Under the pieces are notes generated by a model. The model did no database searches, was not told the DNA's origin, and saw nothing but the letters and a program-made list of their open reading frames with translations. Positions 7,028-15,062 of a stretch of DNA of 64,000 bases are shown one piece after another. This DNA comes from Actinomycetes bacterium (GTDB lineage: Bacteria > Actinomycetota > Acidimicrobiia > Acidimicrobiales > Ilumatobacteraceae). The stretch is taken from positions 124,001 to 188,000 of the forward strand of contig JAKOUY010000023.1 in assembly GCA_029782355.1 (NCBI GenBank), read 5' to 3'. The translations under genes and the position numbers were made by a program. Within the stretch, counting starts at the first letter, position 1. Each line of letters opens with the position of its first letter.

Positions 7028-9987
7028 GCTCCCGCCTGCCCCGCTCCGCCCTGCTGGCGGTTGCCGTGAGCTCGTTGCTGGCCGTGTCGTGCAGTGACCG
7101 CGCCACGCCGGCGGCAACGCCGACCTCGCCGGTGCCCTCCTCGGCGACCTCGCCCGTGCTCTCCTCGGCGACATCGCCGGTGGGCGCCGCGACGCCGCCG
7201 CGGGTCTCGACCGTCGAGCCGGAGACGCCGGCCGACCTGGCCGGCACACGGCCCGCGCCGCCGTCGTCCCCGCCGGCCGGGACGTCGGCAGCGACGCCGG
7301 TCGCCGGTCCCAGCGCCTCGCCTGCCGGTTCCGGAGCGAGCCCGGCCACGACGCCGGGCACCGGGCCGGGCGGCGACCTGCGCTCGGTGGCCGCGCCGCC
7401 GGTGGAGGCCGGCTCGGTCATCGGGGAGCCGGCCATCCACGCCGGGGCGCTGACCCCGAATCCCGGCGGAGCCCCCGACCTGCATCCAGATCCGGGTGCC
7501 GGGATCACGGGCGATCCGCCCCACCTCGACCTTCCGCCGGCGGATCCGGCGTTGCGGATGCCCGACGACGCCAGCGAGTCGCGCCGGATCGCCGGTGCCT
7601 ATGCCGACGCCACCAACCTCGCCGGCATGGTGCGCGGCGAGCGGTCCTCGGACGGGATGGCGGTGGTTCCACAGGGTGTCGATCCGTCGCCAGCGCGGTT
7701 CGCCGACCCGTGCGCGGCCGGTGGCGCCGACGGGTGCCCGGCCGGCGTCGGCGCCGACGTCCTCGGTCCGCTGCGCAGCGCCGTCCGGGACAGCCGGATC
7801 CGTCCGCCCCTCTCGCTGTTCGAGTTCAAGCGGATCACCGCCGGAGACCCGCTCGTCGGCGAGTGCCGCCGGCAGCTGCCGGGTCTCGACGTCAGTGCCT
7901 CGCTGGTGCTCGCCGCCGTCCTGAACGTGCCCGTCCCCCAGGCCGACCTGCAGCTCCACCAGCATCGCTTCCAGACCGGCTTCGACACGGGCACCGGGCC
8001 GGTCGTGCGCAGCTTCGGCGGGCGGACCTCCCCATCCGCCGACCTGGCCGGGGCTTGGGCGACGCGCTTCGACCTCGGCGGGCTCACCCCGCGCATCCCG
8101 CTGTGCATGCAGGTTCCCTACGTCGCGCTCGACCAGGGCCTCCCGATCTGCCTGGTCCGGTGCTACAGCGCACTGACCACCGAGGTCAGCGGCCAGCTCG
8201 AGGACGGCACACCCTTCGCCTTCAGCGGGTCCGTCCCCAGCTACGACCCCGATCCGGCGCACGACCTCTTCCGCCACGACGTCGGGGCGGTGATCGTGCC
8301 GATCACTCGAAGTACGGTCGAGGTGCGAGCCAGCTACGACCCGGTGGTGGCCGACACCGCCAACCGGGACACCGTCGCCATGGTCGCCGCAGCCGGGTAC
8401 CCGGGAGGGACGGACTGCCGGGCGGCGGACCCCGCTGCCGGGCTGGTGCTCAACCCGCTGCCGATCAGCCGGCAACCGAGCGCGACGCGCTACGCGACCG
8501 ATGGGCCGACGCCGACGCAACGCACGGCGGTCATCCCACTCACGTTGCCCACCGTCCTGGCACCGGACGAATCGATCTCGATCTGCGTGTGGTGGTACGC
8601 CTTCGGAGAGCAGAGCTGGTCACGTCCGATCGTCAGGAAGATCGAGCGGCACACCCTCGTTCCGCCGACCAGCGCGGCGACCCAGGTCCGGTTCCTGGCC
8701 CGGTACTCCCCGAACATCCCGGGCGAGCGGTCCGCCCCGGTGACGCCCGCAGCGCTGGCCGACCTCCAGTTCGCCTTCTTGACCAGCCCGGAGCTCAACC
8801 GGATCTGTGGGTTCTCGGCCAGGAGGAGCCCGGACGACCCGGTCGTGCTGCGTCCGGCCGACGACCCCGGGCTGCTGTGCGAGATCAGCGATCAGCGGTA
8901 CGCGGAGACGCCCGGGGACGAAACGCTCTACGTCGGCTACTACCCACCGGGCCTGCCCGAGGGCGAGTCGGGCGTGGTCGTCGAGGGCCGGGCCCAGGTT
9001 CCCCTCGACAACCGTGGCTGCGTGCCGTCCGGTTGTGGCTCGCCGCGGGTGATCACGGTCCCGATGCGTGACGGGACGATGGTCGACGTCCTGCTGACCA
9101 AGGTGCCGGCGGCGCACGGCTCGGTCGTCGGCGGGGCGACGGTGAACGGCGGCGGGCCGGACCGGTGGCTGATCGACCCAGCCGGGGCGGACAGCCAGGC
9201 GCCGACCCTGCGCACGGATCCGACCAGTGCCGCCCCCCAACTGGACACGGCCTCGCTGCGGGTCACGCAGAACGCGGCCGACCCGCAAACTGCCCTGGAC
9301 GTGACCTGGTGGTCGGACCGTCCGGTTCGGGCCACGGTGATGGCCGACGCGGCGAGCCCTGGCTCGCAGTCGGCGTGCCCGCACACGTGGCGCGAGGGCT
9401 CCACGCTGCAGTCCGGGGATGCACCGGTCACCACCACCATCAGGCTTCTCTGTGCGGACACGAACTACGTCATCTCCCTGGTCCTCACCGCCGAGCCGGA
9501 CGGCTCCGGCGTGGCCCACACCGCGACGTTCCGCTGGAACGCCGGACCGCTCAACGCCCTGCGCGGCCGCACCGCAGCCCGACCGGCACCGCCCGACTTC
9601 GACTACGCCTATCGGCTCGCCGTGGTCCGGGTCGGGTCGAGCGGTCCACCGACCGGTGAGATCCGCACGGCCGAACTGGACCTCAACGGGCTGACCCTCG
9701 GTCGCCAGGTTCGATCGGGTGGCTGCGTGGTGCTCGGACCGGACCAGACCGTGCTCGCCGGTGACCGTGGCGCCGACCCGATCCTGGGCGACGTGCGAGT
9801 GCTGATCGACGTGACCGTGGGACCGGCCTCTGCCGGCGGCTGCCCGGACGGCGCAGCACTGGGCGAGGTCCACCGGTTCCTGCTGACGACGTTCATCCGC
9901 TGGGACGGTCTTGCCGAGCGGGTCTTCCCGATCACCGCACCGGACGGCTCCGAGTTCCGGCTGACCCTGCGGCCCCTGCGCGACTGA
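7024..9987 (+). CDS. Large secreted (lipo)protein, unknown function
   Basis: 987 residues. The GTG at 7024 overlaps the upstream TGA, favouring it over the in-frame ATG at 7012. The N-terminus is a signal peptide ending in LLAVSCSD with a weak lipobox (A-V-S-C). A ~150-residue Pro/Ala/Thr/Ser-rich linker follows, then several beta-rich segments with paired cysteines, and a fibronectin-III-like stretch around 760-850 (phrases such as TWWSDRPVRATV). No catalytic motif is recognisable. It forms a presumed operon with the SH3-like membrane protein behind the LuxR regulator, suggesting a regulated cell-surface system. Confidence 0.72.
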   Translation: MSSRLPRSALLAVAVSSLLAVSCSDRATPAATPTSPVPSSATSPVLSSATSPVGAATPPRVSTVEPETPADLAGTRPAPPSSPPAGTSAATPVAGPSASPAGSGASPATTPGTGPGGDLRSVAAPPVEAGSVIGEPAIHAGALTPNPGGAPDLHPDPGAGITGDPPHLDLPPADPALRMPDDASESRRIAGAYADATNLAGMVRGERSSDGMAVVPQGVDPSPARFADPCAAGGADGCPAGVGADVLGPLRSAVRDSRIRPPLSLFEFKRITAGDPLVGECRRQLPGLDVSASLVLAAVLNVPVPQADLQLHQHRFQTGFDTGTGPVVRSFGGRTSPSADLAGAWATRFDLGGLTPRIPLCMQVPYVALDQGLPICLVRCYSALTTEVSGQLEDGTPFAFSGSVPSYDPDPAHDLFRHDVGAVIVPITRSTVEVRASYDPVVADTANRDTVAMVAAAGYPGGTDCRAADPAAGLVLNPLPISRQPSATRYATDGPTPTQRTAVIPLTLPTVLAPDESISICVWWYAFGEQSWSRPIVRKIERHTLVPPTSAATQVRFLARYSPNIPGERSAPVTPAALADLQFAFLTSPELNRICGFSARRSPDDPVVLRPADDPGLLCEISDQRYAETPGDETLYVGYYPPGLPEGESGVVVEGRAQVPLDNRGCVPSGCGSPRVITVPMRDGTMVDVLLTKVPAAHGSVVGGATVNGGGPDRWLIDPAGADSQAPTLRTDPTSAAPQLDTASLRVTQNAADPQTALDVTWWSDRPVRATVMADAASPGSQSACPHTWREGSTLQSGDAPVTTTIRLLCADTNYVISLVLTAEPDGSGVAHTATFRWNAGPLNALRGRTAARPAPPDFDYAYRLAVVRVGSSGPPTGEIRTAELDLNGLTLGRQVRSGGCVVLGPDQTVLAGDRGADPILGDVRVLIDVTVGPASAGGCPDGAALGEVHRFLLTTFIRWDGLAERVFPITAPDGSEFRLTLRPLRD

Positions 9988-10001
9988 CCTGGTGCGGCCA
10001 C

Positions 10002-10031
10002 GGCCGGCACCGGTGCCCGCCGGTGCCGGCC
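10002..10031 (+). terminator. Intrinsic hairpin terminator
   Basis: A perfect 12-bp stem (GGCCGGCACCGG / CCGGTGCCGGCC, 6-nt loop) lies 14 bp after the secreted-protein stop. There is no T-tract, as is common for actinobacterial terminators. It abuts the -10 of the next gene. Confidence 0.7.
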
Positions 10032-10033
10032 GG

Positions 10034-10039
10034 TACAGT
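10034..10039 (+). promoter_or_regulatory. Probable -10 element (TACAGT) of the VWA gene
   Basis: TACAGT is 8 nt before the ATG at 10048; the terminator stem occupies the -35 region. Confidence 0.5.
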
Positions 10040-10047
10040 GAGCGTCC

Positions 10048-11481
10048 ATGCTCGACCTCCTGGCCGGCTTCGTGGTCGAACTGCGCAACGCCGGTCTGCC
10101 GGTCTCGTTGACCGAGAACCTCGACGCGATGGAGGCCGTCCAGCACATCCCGATCGAGGACCGCCAGGCCTTCAAGTACGCGCTCGGCGCCACCCTGGTG
10201 AAGAACAACGCCCACTGGCGCAGCTTCGAGACCGTGTTCGAGGTGTACTTCAGCCTGCGCGGGCCGGAGTACCGCCTGACCGACGGCGACACCGACATCG
10301 ACGAGATGTGGCGAGAGATGCAGCAGCAGCTCGACGAGCAGGGCCGCGGCGCCCAGGGTGGGTCGATGGACTCGCTGACCCCCGAGGAGATCGCCCAGCT
10401 GCTGATGCAGGCACTGCTGAACGGCGATCAGGCGATGATGCGAGCCCTGGCCCGCCAGGCGGTGCAGCGCTTCGCCGGCATGGAGCCCGGCCGGCCCGTG
10501 GGTGGCACCTACTACCTGTACCGGACCCTGCGCAACCTGAACCTCGACGGCATGCTTGAGCAGCTGATGGACGCCAGCCGCCAGGAGGTGGGCGGCGAGC
10601 TGACCCAGCTGGAGGAGCGCCTCGAGCGTGACGAGTACGAGTCGCGCATCGAGCAGTTCAAGAAGGAGATCGAGGCCGAGATCCGCCGGCGCTTGGTGGC
10701 CGACCGGGGTGCCGAGGCGATGGCCAAGACCCTGCGCAAGCCGTTGCCCGAGGACGTCGAGTTCATGCACGCCTCGCGCGACGAGATGGTCGCCCTGCGC
10801 AAGGCGCTGCAGCCGCTGACCCGCAAGCTGGCGGCGCGCCTGGCGCGCAAGCGCAAGCACGGCCGCAAGGGGCCGCTGGACTTCCGCAACACCGTGCGCC
10901 ACAGCCTGAGCTACGGCGGCGTCCCCGCCGAGCCGAAGTTCAAGTACCCCCGCCCGGCCAAGCCGGAGCTGATGGTGGTGGCCGACATCAGTGGCTCGGT
11001 GGCGGCCTTCGCCCGCTTCACCCTGATGCTCGTCTACGCCATCCAGAACCAGTTCTCCAAGGTGCGCAGCTACGTGTTCATCGACGGGATCGACGAGGTC
11101 ACCGACTACTTCCGGACCACCGAGGACATCCAGGAGGCGATCCACCGGGTCAACACCGAGGCCGATGTGGTGTGGGTCGACGGGCACAGCGACTACGGCC
11201 ACGCCTTCGAGGTGTTCTGGGAGCGCTACGGCCGCGACGTCGGGCCGAAGACCACCGTGCTGCTGCTGGGCGACGCCCGCAACAACTACCACGCCTCCCA
11301 GTCGTGGGTGGTCAAGGAGATGCGCGCCAAGGCCCGCCACGTCTACTGGCTGAACCCCGAGCCACGCAGCTACTGGAACACGGGGGACTCGATCGTCGGC
11401 GACTACGGCACGCACTGCGACGGGGTCTACGAATGTCGCAACCTGCGCCAGCTCGAGTCCTTCGTCGAGAAGCTGGCCTGA
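10048..11481 (+). CDS. CoxE-family VWA domain protein
   Basis: 477 residues. The N-terminal ~100 residues (LAGFVVELRNAGLPVSLTEN) and the C-terminal von Willebrand factor A domain match the CoxE/YehP-type VWA family; the MIDAS motif DISGS is at about 313-317, with a later DGHSDYG element. A charged helical region with many Arg/Lys lies in the middle. Such proteins usually work with a MoxR-type AAA ATPase in metal-cofactor insertion or complex assembly; no MoxR gene is adjacent here. It is followed after 1 nt by a histidine phosphatase gene, so the two are one operon. Confidence 0.85.
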   Translation: MLDLLAGFVVELRNAGLPVSLTENLDAMEAVQHIPIEDRQAFKYALGATLVKNNAHWRSFETVFEVYFSLRGPEYRLTDGDTDIDEMWREMQQQLDEQGRGAQGGSMDSLTPEEIAQLLMQALLNGDQAMMRALARQAVQRFAGMEPGRPVGGTYYLYRTLRNLNLDGMLEQLMDASRQEVGGELTQLEERLERDEYESRIEQFKKEIEAEIRRRLVADRGAEAMAKTLRKPLPEDVEFMHASRDEMVALRKALQPLTRKLAARLARKRKHGRKGPLDFRNTVRHSLSYGGVPAEPKFKYPRPAKPELMVVADISGSVAAFARFTLMLVYAIQNQFSKVRSYVFIDGIDEVTDYFRTTEDIQEAIHRVNTEADVVWVDGHSDYGHAFEVFWERYGRDVGPKTTVLLLGDARNNYHASQSWVVKEMRAKARHVYWLNPEPRSYWNTGDSIVGDYGTHCDGVYECRNLRQLESFVEKLA

Positions 11482-11482
11482 G

Positions 11483-12133
11483 GTGGCTCGCATCGTCCTG
11501 GTGCGCCACGGCGAGTCGCAGGCCACCATCGATCGGGTCATCGGCGGGCCGCGCACCTGCGCCGGGCTCACCGACCTGGGCCGCCGGCAGAGCGCGGCCC
11601 TGGCCGAGCGCTGGCGGGCCGAGGGGATGCGCTGCGCGGAGTTGATCGCCAGCCAGTACGACCGCGCCCAGCAGACCGCCGAGGTCCTCGCTCCGGTGCT
11701 CGGCGTTGCGATGACCGTCGACCCGGCGTTCGGTGAGATCGACCCCGGACCGGACGACGACGGGCTGGCCTACGACACGTTCTTCGCCACCCGCCATCGC
11801 ACGGCCACCGATTGGGACGCGATGGGCCCATTCGGCCACTACTTCGCCGGCGGGGAGACCGTCTCCGACCTGTTCAACCGGGTCGGCAAGGGCTTGGAGG
11901 TCGTCGTCGGGCGCCTCGACCGGATCGGCCCGCAGGCAACCGCGGTGATCTGCTGCCACGGCGGGGTCATCGACGCGGCCCTGCGCCGGGCGATGCAAGC
12001 CCCGCTGATGGGCAGTTTCGCCCTGTTCACCACGAACTGCTCGATCACCGAGGTGTGGAGCGGGCCGACCTGGCGGGTGGTCCGCTACAACGACGCCGCC
12101 CACCTCAGCGGGCTGAAGGGCGACTCCCCGTAG
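11483..12133 (+). CDS. Histidine phosphatase superfamily protein
   Basis: 216 residues. The catalytic loop is LVRHGESQ at residues 6-13, with the second His in CCHGGVIDAALR and the acidic residue in FGEIDPG. This is the phosphoglycerate-mutase-like fold; the substrate cannot be told (small phosphoesters are typical). The start is a GTG one base after the stop of the VWA gene. The 3' end overlaps the converging WS/DGAT gene by 29 bp. Confidence 0.88.
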   Translation: MARIVLVRHGESQATIDRVIGGPRTCAGLTDLGRRQSAALAERWRAEGMRCAELIASQYDRAQQTAEVLAPVLGVAMTVDPAFGEIDPGPDDDGLAYDTFFATRHRTATDWDAMGPFGHYFAGGETVSDLFNRVGKGLEVVVGRLDRIGPQATAVICCHGGVIDAALRRAMQAPLMGSFALFTTNCSITEVWSGPTWRVVRYNDAAHLSGLKGDSP

Positions 12134-13736
12134 GGCGACCAGCGGCGGCCGGCTTCGCCGGCTGGCGCGCGGCGGCCTTGGCCGGCTTGCGCGCGGCGGC
12201 CTTGGCCGGCTTGGCCGGCTTGCGCGCGGCTGGCTTGGTTGGCTTGGCCGGCGCTGGCTCGACGGCGGTCAGCAGCTCGTCCATCGAGTCGTGCAGCATC
12301 GGGATCATGTCCCACAGGTCGGGGACCAGCTCGCGGCAGGCCAGGAACCCGAAGTCGAGCCGCCCGTCGTAGCTCTGCACGGTCATGTTCAGGCCCTGGC
12401 CGTCGGTGATCGCGCTGACCGGGTAGTAGTGCCGCAGCCGTGCGCCGGAGGCGTACAGGGCATGGGCCGGGCCGGGCACGTTGGAGATGATCAGGTTGAA
12501 CGGCGGGTTCATCCGGTCGGCGATGCGCAGCCGGCTGACCATCCGCACGGCGCGGGTGGCGATGGCCGGCGGAGCGAAGGCGGCGACGTCCTGGAGCAGG
12601 TCGGCGCTGATCGGGTCGAACTGCGACTTGGCCGTGTCCATCGCCTGGCGGATGCGCCCCAGGCGGGCCAGCGGGTCGGCCTCGTCGGTGGCCAGGTCGG
12701 TGAACAGTGCCGACACCCGGTTCCCGTACGGGGTGTCCTCCTCGCCGGTGCGCACGCTGATGGGCACCATCGCCACGAGCGGCTCGTCGGGGAGGCAGTC
12801 GTGGGCCAGCAGGTAGCGGCGCAGGGTGCCGCTGCACACGGCCATGACCACGTCGTTGAACGTGCAGCCCACCGCTCGGCGGACCTGCTTGGCTCGCTCG
12901 AGATCCACGGTGGTGTAGGCGAAGCGACGGTGCCGGGAGATCGGGGCATTGAACGGGGTCTTCGGCGCCTGGGTCACCGGCAGGGCCGGCGGGTGGTCTT
13001 CGGCCGCGGCGGAGCGGTTGCGGCGCTCGCGGATCAGCTCGCCGACCTTGCCGGGGATCGGCTGGGCGACGATGTCGGCCAGACTGTGCAGCGCACCCGA
13101 GCGGCTGGCCTCGGCCATCGTGCGGATGGTCCGCACGGTTGCCCGGGCGACCTTCTCCGGGCTGCGGGTCAGCTCCCACATCGCCTTGCGGACCATCTCG
13201 TTCGGGGACGGCTGACGTTCCGGCGTCCACGGGTGGGGTCGGCCGGGGCGGGCGTCGGGGTCGGTGTCCAGCAGGACGGCCAACATGGTCGCCCCGCCGA
13301 CCCCATCGATCGCCGCGTGGTGGACCTTGGTGAGCTGGGCGATCAGCCGTCCGTTGTCGACGCCTTCGATGACGTACAGCTCCCACAGGGGGTGGGCCCG
13401 ATCGAGCGGGCGAGCGACGATCCGGCTGACCACGTCGGCCAGCTGCTCGGGGTCGCCGGGCGGCGGGACGGCATGGTGGCGGAGGTGGAACTCGATGTCG
13501 AACTCGGGGTCGTCGACCCAGTACGGACGGTCGATGCCGAACGGCACCTCGACCAGCTTCTGGCGGAACGGCGGGATGAGGTGGACCCGTTCGAGGAGCA
13601 TCCGCTTGGTGGCTTCGAATCCGGCACCTCCGGGGGCACCGGTGGGGTCGTAGATGCTCAGTGAGGAGACGTGGCCGAACGTCGTCGGGGTCTCCATGCT
13701 CAAGAAGGCCACGTCGACGCCGCTCAGCTGCCGCAT
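12105..13736 (-). CDS. Wax ester synthase/diacylglycerol acyltransferase with Lys/Ala/Pro-rich C-terminal tail
   Basis: 543 residues. The WS/DGAT active-site motif HHAAIDG is near residues 138-144, and the N-terminus MRQLSGVDVAF is typical of the family, which esterifies fatty acyl-CoA to diacylglycerol or fatty alcohols to make storage lipid at the membrane. The normal domain ends near residue 490; beyond it is a ~45-residue tail of PAK/KAAARK repeats with about nine Lys, resembling the tails of mycobacterial HupB and other nucleic-acid-binding proteins. TACCGT ends 6 nt before the ATG (leaderless). A second, tail-less WS/DGAT lies at 48945-50417. Confidence 0.92.
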   Translation of the reverse strand: MRQLSGVDVAFLSMETPTTFGHVSSLSIYDPTGAPGGAGFEATKRMLLERVHLIPPFRQKLVEVPFGIDRPYWVDDPEFDIEFHLRHHAVPPPGDPEQLADVVSRIVARPLDRAHPLWELYVIEGVDNGRLIAQLTKVHHAAIDGVGGATMLAVLLDTDPDARPGRPHPWTPERQPSPNEMVRKAMWELTRSPEKVARATVRTIRTMAEASRSGALHSLADIVAQPIPGKVGELIRERRNRSAAAEDHPPALPVTQAPKTPFNAPISRHRRFAYTTVDLERAKQVRRAVGCTFNDVVMAVCSGTLRRYLLAHDCLPDEPLVAMVPISVRTGEEDTPYGNRVSALFTDLATDEADPLARLGRIRQAMDTAKSQFDPISADLLQDVAAFAPPAIATRAVRMVSRLRIADRMNPPFNLIISNVPGPAHALYASGARLRHYYPVSAITDGQGLNMTVQSYDGRLDFGFLACRELVPDLWDMIPMLHDSMDELLTAVEPAPAKPTKPAARKPAKPAKAAARKPAKAAARQPAKPAAAGRPTGSRPSAR

Positions 13737-13742
13737 GGCACC

Positions 13743-13748
13743 ACGGTA
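13743..13748 (-). promoter_or_regulatory. Probable -10 element (TACCGT) of the WS/DGAT gene
   Basis: Read on the minus strand, TACCGT ends 6 nt before the ATG at 13736. Confidence 0.5.
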
Positions 13749-13757
13749 GTCATCGTG

Positions 13758-14537
13758 TCAGTGCTTGGCGGCCGAGAGCTCCTCGTCGATGGGCGGGGGG
13801 CCCCGGCGACGGCGGCCCTCGGCCGGGGTGGCCGAGCGGCGCACGGCCAGCACCCAGCCGACCGCCGCGCAGGCCGTGAAGATGAACCACTGGATGGCGT
13901 AGCTGAGGTGCGGGCCCTCATCGGTGAGGTCGGGCAGCGGCATGGGCGCCAGCGCGGCGGCGTCGGGGGGATCGGTCTGCAGCGCTTGGAGGTAGACGGG
14001 CGCCACGGTCGGGGCGAACTGCCGGCCGACCACGCGCAGGTCGACCCGGCGGACCTGCGTCAGGACGGCGTTCGGATCGTCGGTGTTCTGCCCGAGGTGA
14101 CGGACCTCGGAGGTCCGCACTCGGCCGACCACCGTCACCGATCCGGTCGGCGCGGGCGGGATCGCCACCGTGACGGGCAGGAAGCCGCGATCGATCACCA
14201 CCACCGTCCCGCCGGCGGTGCGCACGGCTCCGAGGATCTGCCGTCCCTGCTGGCCGTCGACCGAGCGGTTGACGACCTCGATCGGCGGGTGATCGACGTA
14301 CGTGCCGGTCACGCTGACCCGCCGCCACTCCCAGGGACGCTCGTCGGTCGCCGCGGCGAGGGCCTCGTCGTCCGACGTCACCGGCGCGGCGAGGCGCTCG
14401 GAGACGGTGCGGTTGAAGTGCTGGCGCTCGTGCAGGCGTCGCACCTGCCACAGCCCGAGGTTGACCATCGTGACCATCAGGACCAGGACCAGCAGGTGGA
14501 CGGCGATCCAGCGCGGCTTCAGCAGGAACCGGTACAT
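13758..14537 (-). CDS. SURF1 family protein (cytochrome oxidase assembly)
   Basis: 259 residues from the ATG at 14537; a GTG six bases upstream is the alternative. TM1 is at about 10-32 and TM2 at about 212-232, with a ~180-residue periplasmic-facing middle, the standard SURF1 plan. The N-terminal LGLWQVRRLHER and WEWRRVSVTGTY match the SURF1 signature. The role is heme a insertion/assembly of aa3-type cytochrome c oxidase; no oxidase genes are in the window. It is divergent from the DUF4262 gene across only 29 bp, with overlapping -10 boxes. Confidence 0.88.
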   Translation of the reverse strand: MYRFLLKPRWIAVHLLVLVLMVTMVNLGLWQVRRLHERQHFNRTVSERLAAPVTSDDEALAAATDERPWEWRRVSVTGTYVDHPPIEVVNRSVDGQQGRQILGAVRTAGGTVVVIDRGFLPVTVAIPPAPTGSVTVVGRVRTSEVRHLGQNTDDPNAVLTQVRRVDLRVVGRQFAPTVAPVYLQALQTDPPDAAALAPMPLPDLTDEGPHLSYAIQWFIFTACAAVGWVLAVRRSATPAEGRRRRGPPPIDEELSAAKH

Positions 14538-14547
14538 GACCACCTCG

Positions 14548-14557
14548 ACGGTAGCGT
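14548..14557. promoter_or_regulatory. Overlapping divergent -10 elements (SURF1 / DUF4262)
   Basis: TACCGT on the minus strand (14548-14553) and TAGCGT on the plus strand (14552-14557) share two base pairs. They are 10 nt from the SURF1 ATG and 9 nt from the DUF4262 GTG. Confidence 0.45.
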
Positions 14558-14566
14558 CGGCCTGGC

Positions 14567-15046
14567 GTGACCGACCTGCCCGACTTCCACATCCCCCACG
14601 CCGAGAAGATCGCCTGGATGATCGACACCCACGGCTACGCCGTCGAACCGGTCGCCGCCCGGGTCGACGTCGATCCGCCGCAACCCGGCTACCTCTACTC
14701 GATCGGGTTTCCCGAGGCCTTCGGGTTTCCCGAGGTCGTCGTCGTCGGGCTGACGCCGGCCGAGGCGGGCGGGCTGGTCGACCTGGTCGCCGGTCACCTG
14801 CGCAGCGGGACGCAGATCCCGCTGGACGTCGAGCTCACCGGCCTGTTCGACGGCGAGCTGCGCGCCCGGTTCGCCTCGATCGCCGAGGACGAGATCGAGG
14901 CCTGGCTGCCGTCGTCGGTGACCTGGCGCAACGGGCGATGTGCCGCGGTCCAGCTCCTCTGGCCGGACCGTGACGGCTTCCTGCCCCACGAGGCGGGCTT
15001 CGCCCACCGGCTGCGCTTCGCCCAACCGGTGATCGGTCGCGTCTGA
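14567..15046 (+). CDS. DUF4262 domain protein
   Basis: 159 residues, GTG start. The body (HGYAVEPV, YLYSIGFPEAFGFPEVVVVG, ending LLWPDRDGFLPHE) matches the DUF4262 family, cytosolic proteins of unknown function common in actinobacteria, often adjacent to stress or secretion genes. No catalytic motif is known. The gene converges with the saccharopine-dehydrogenase-like gene, with a 16-bp gap between stops. Confidence 0.8.
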   Translation: MTDLPDFHIPHAEKIAWMIDTHGYAVEPVAARVDVDPPQPGYLYSIGFPEAFGFPEVVVVGLTPAEAGGLVDLVAGHLRSGTQIPLDVELTGLFDGELRARFASIAEDEIEAWLPSSVTWRNGRCAAVQLLWPDRDGFLPHEAGFAHRLRFAQPVIGRV

Positions 15047-15062
15047 TCGACGCCGGGCCGGT

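Noticed and set aside
8620-11571. 983-residue minus-strand ORF across the lipoprotein and VWA genes
   Set aside because: It spans a terminator, a promoter and two well-supported genes on the other strand and contains no known domain.
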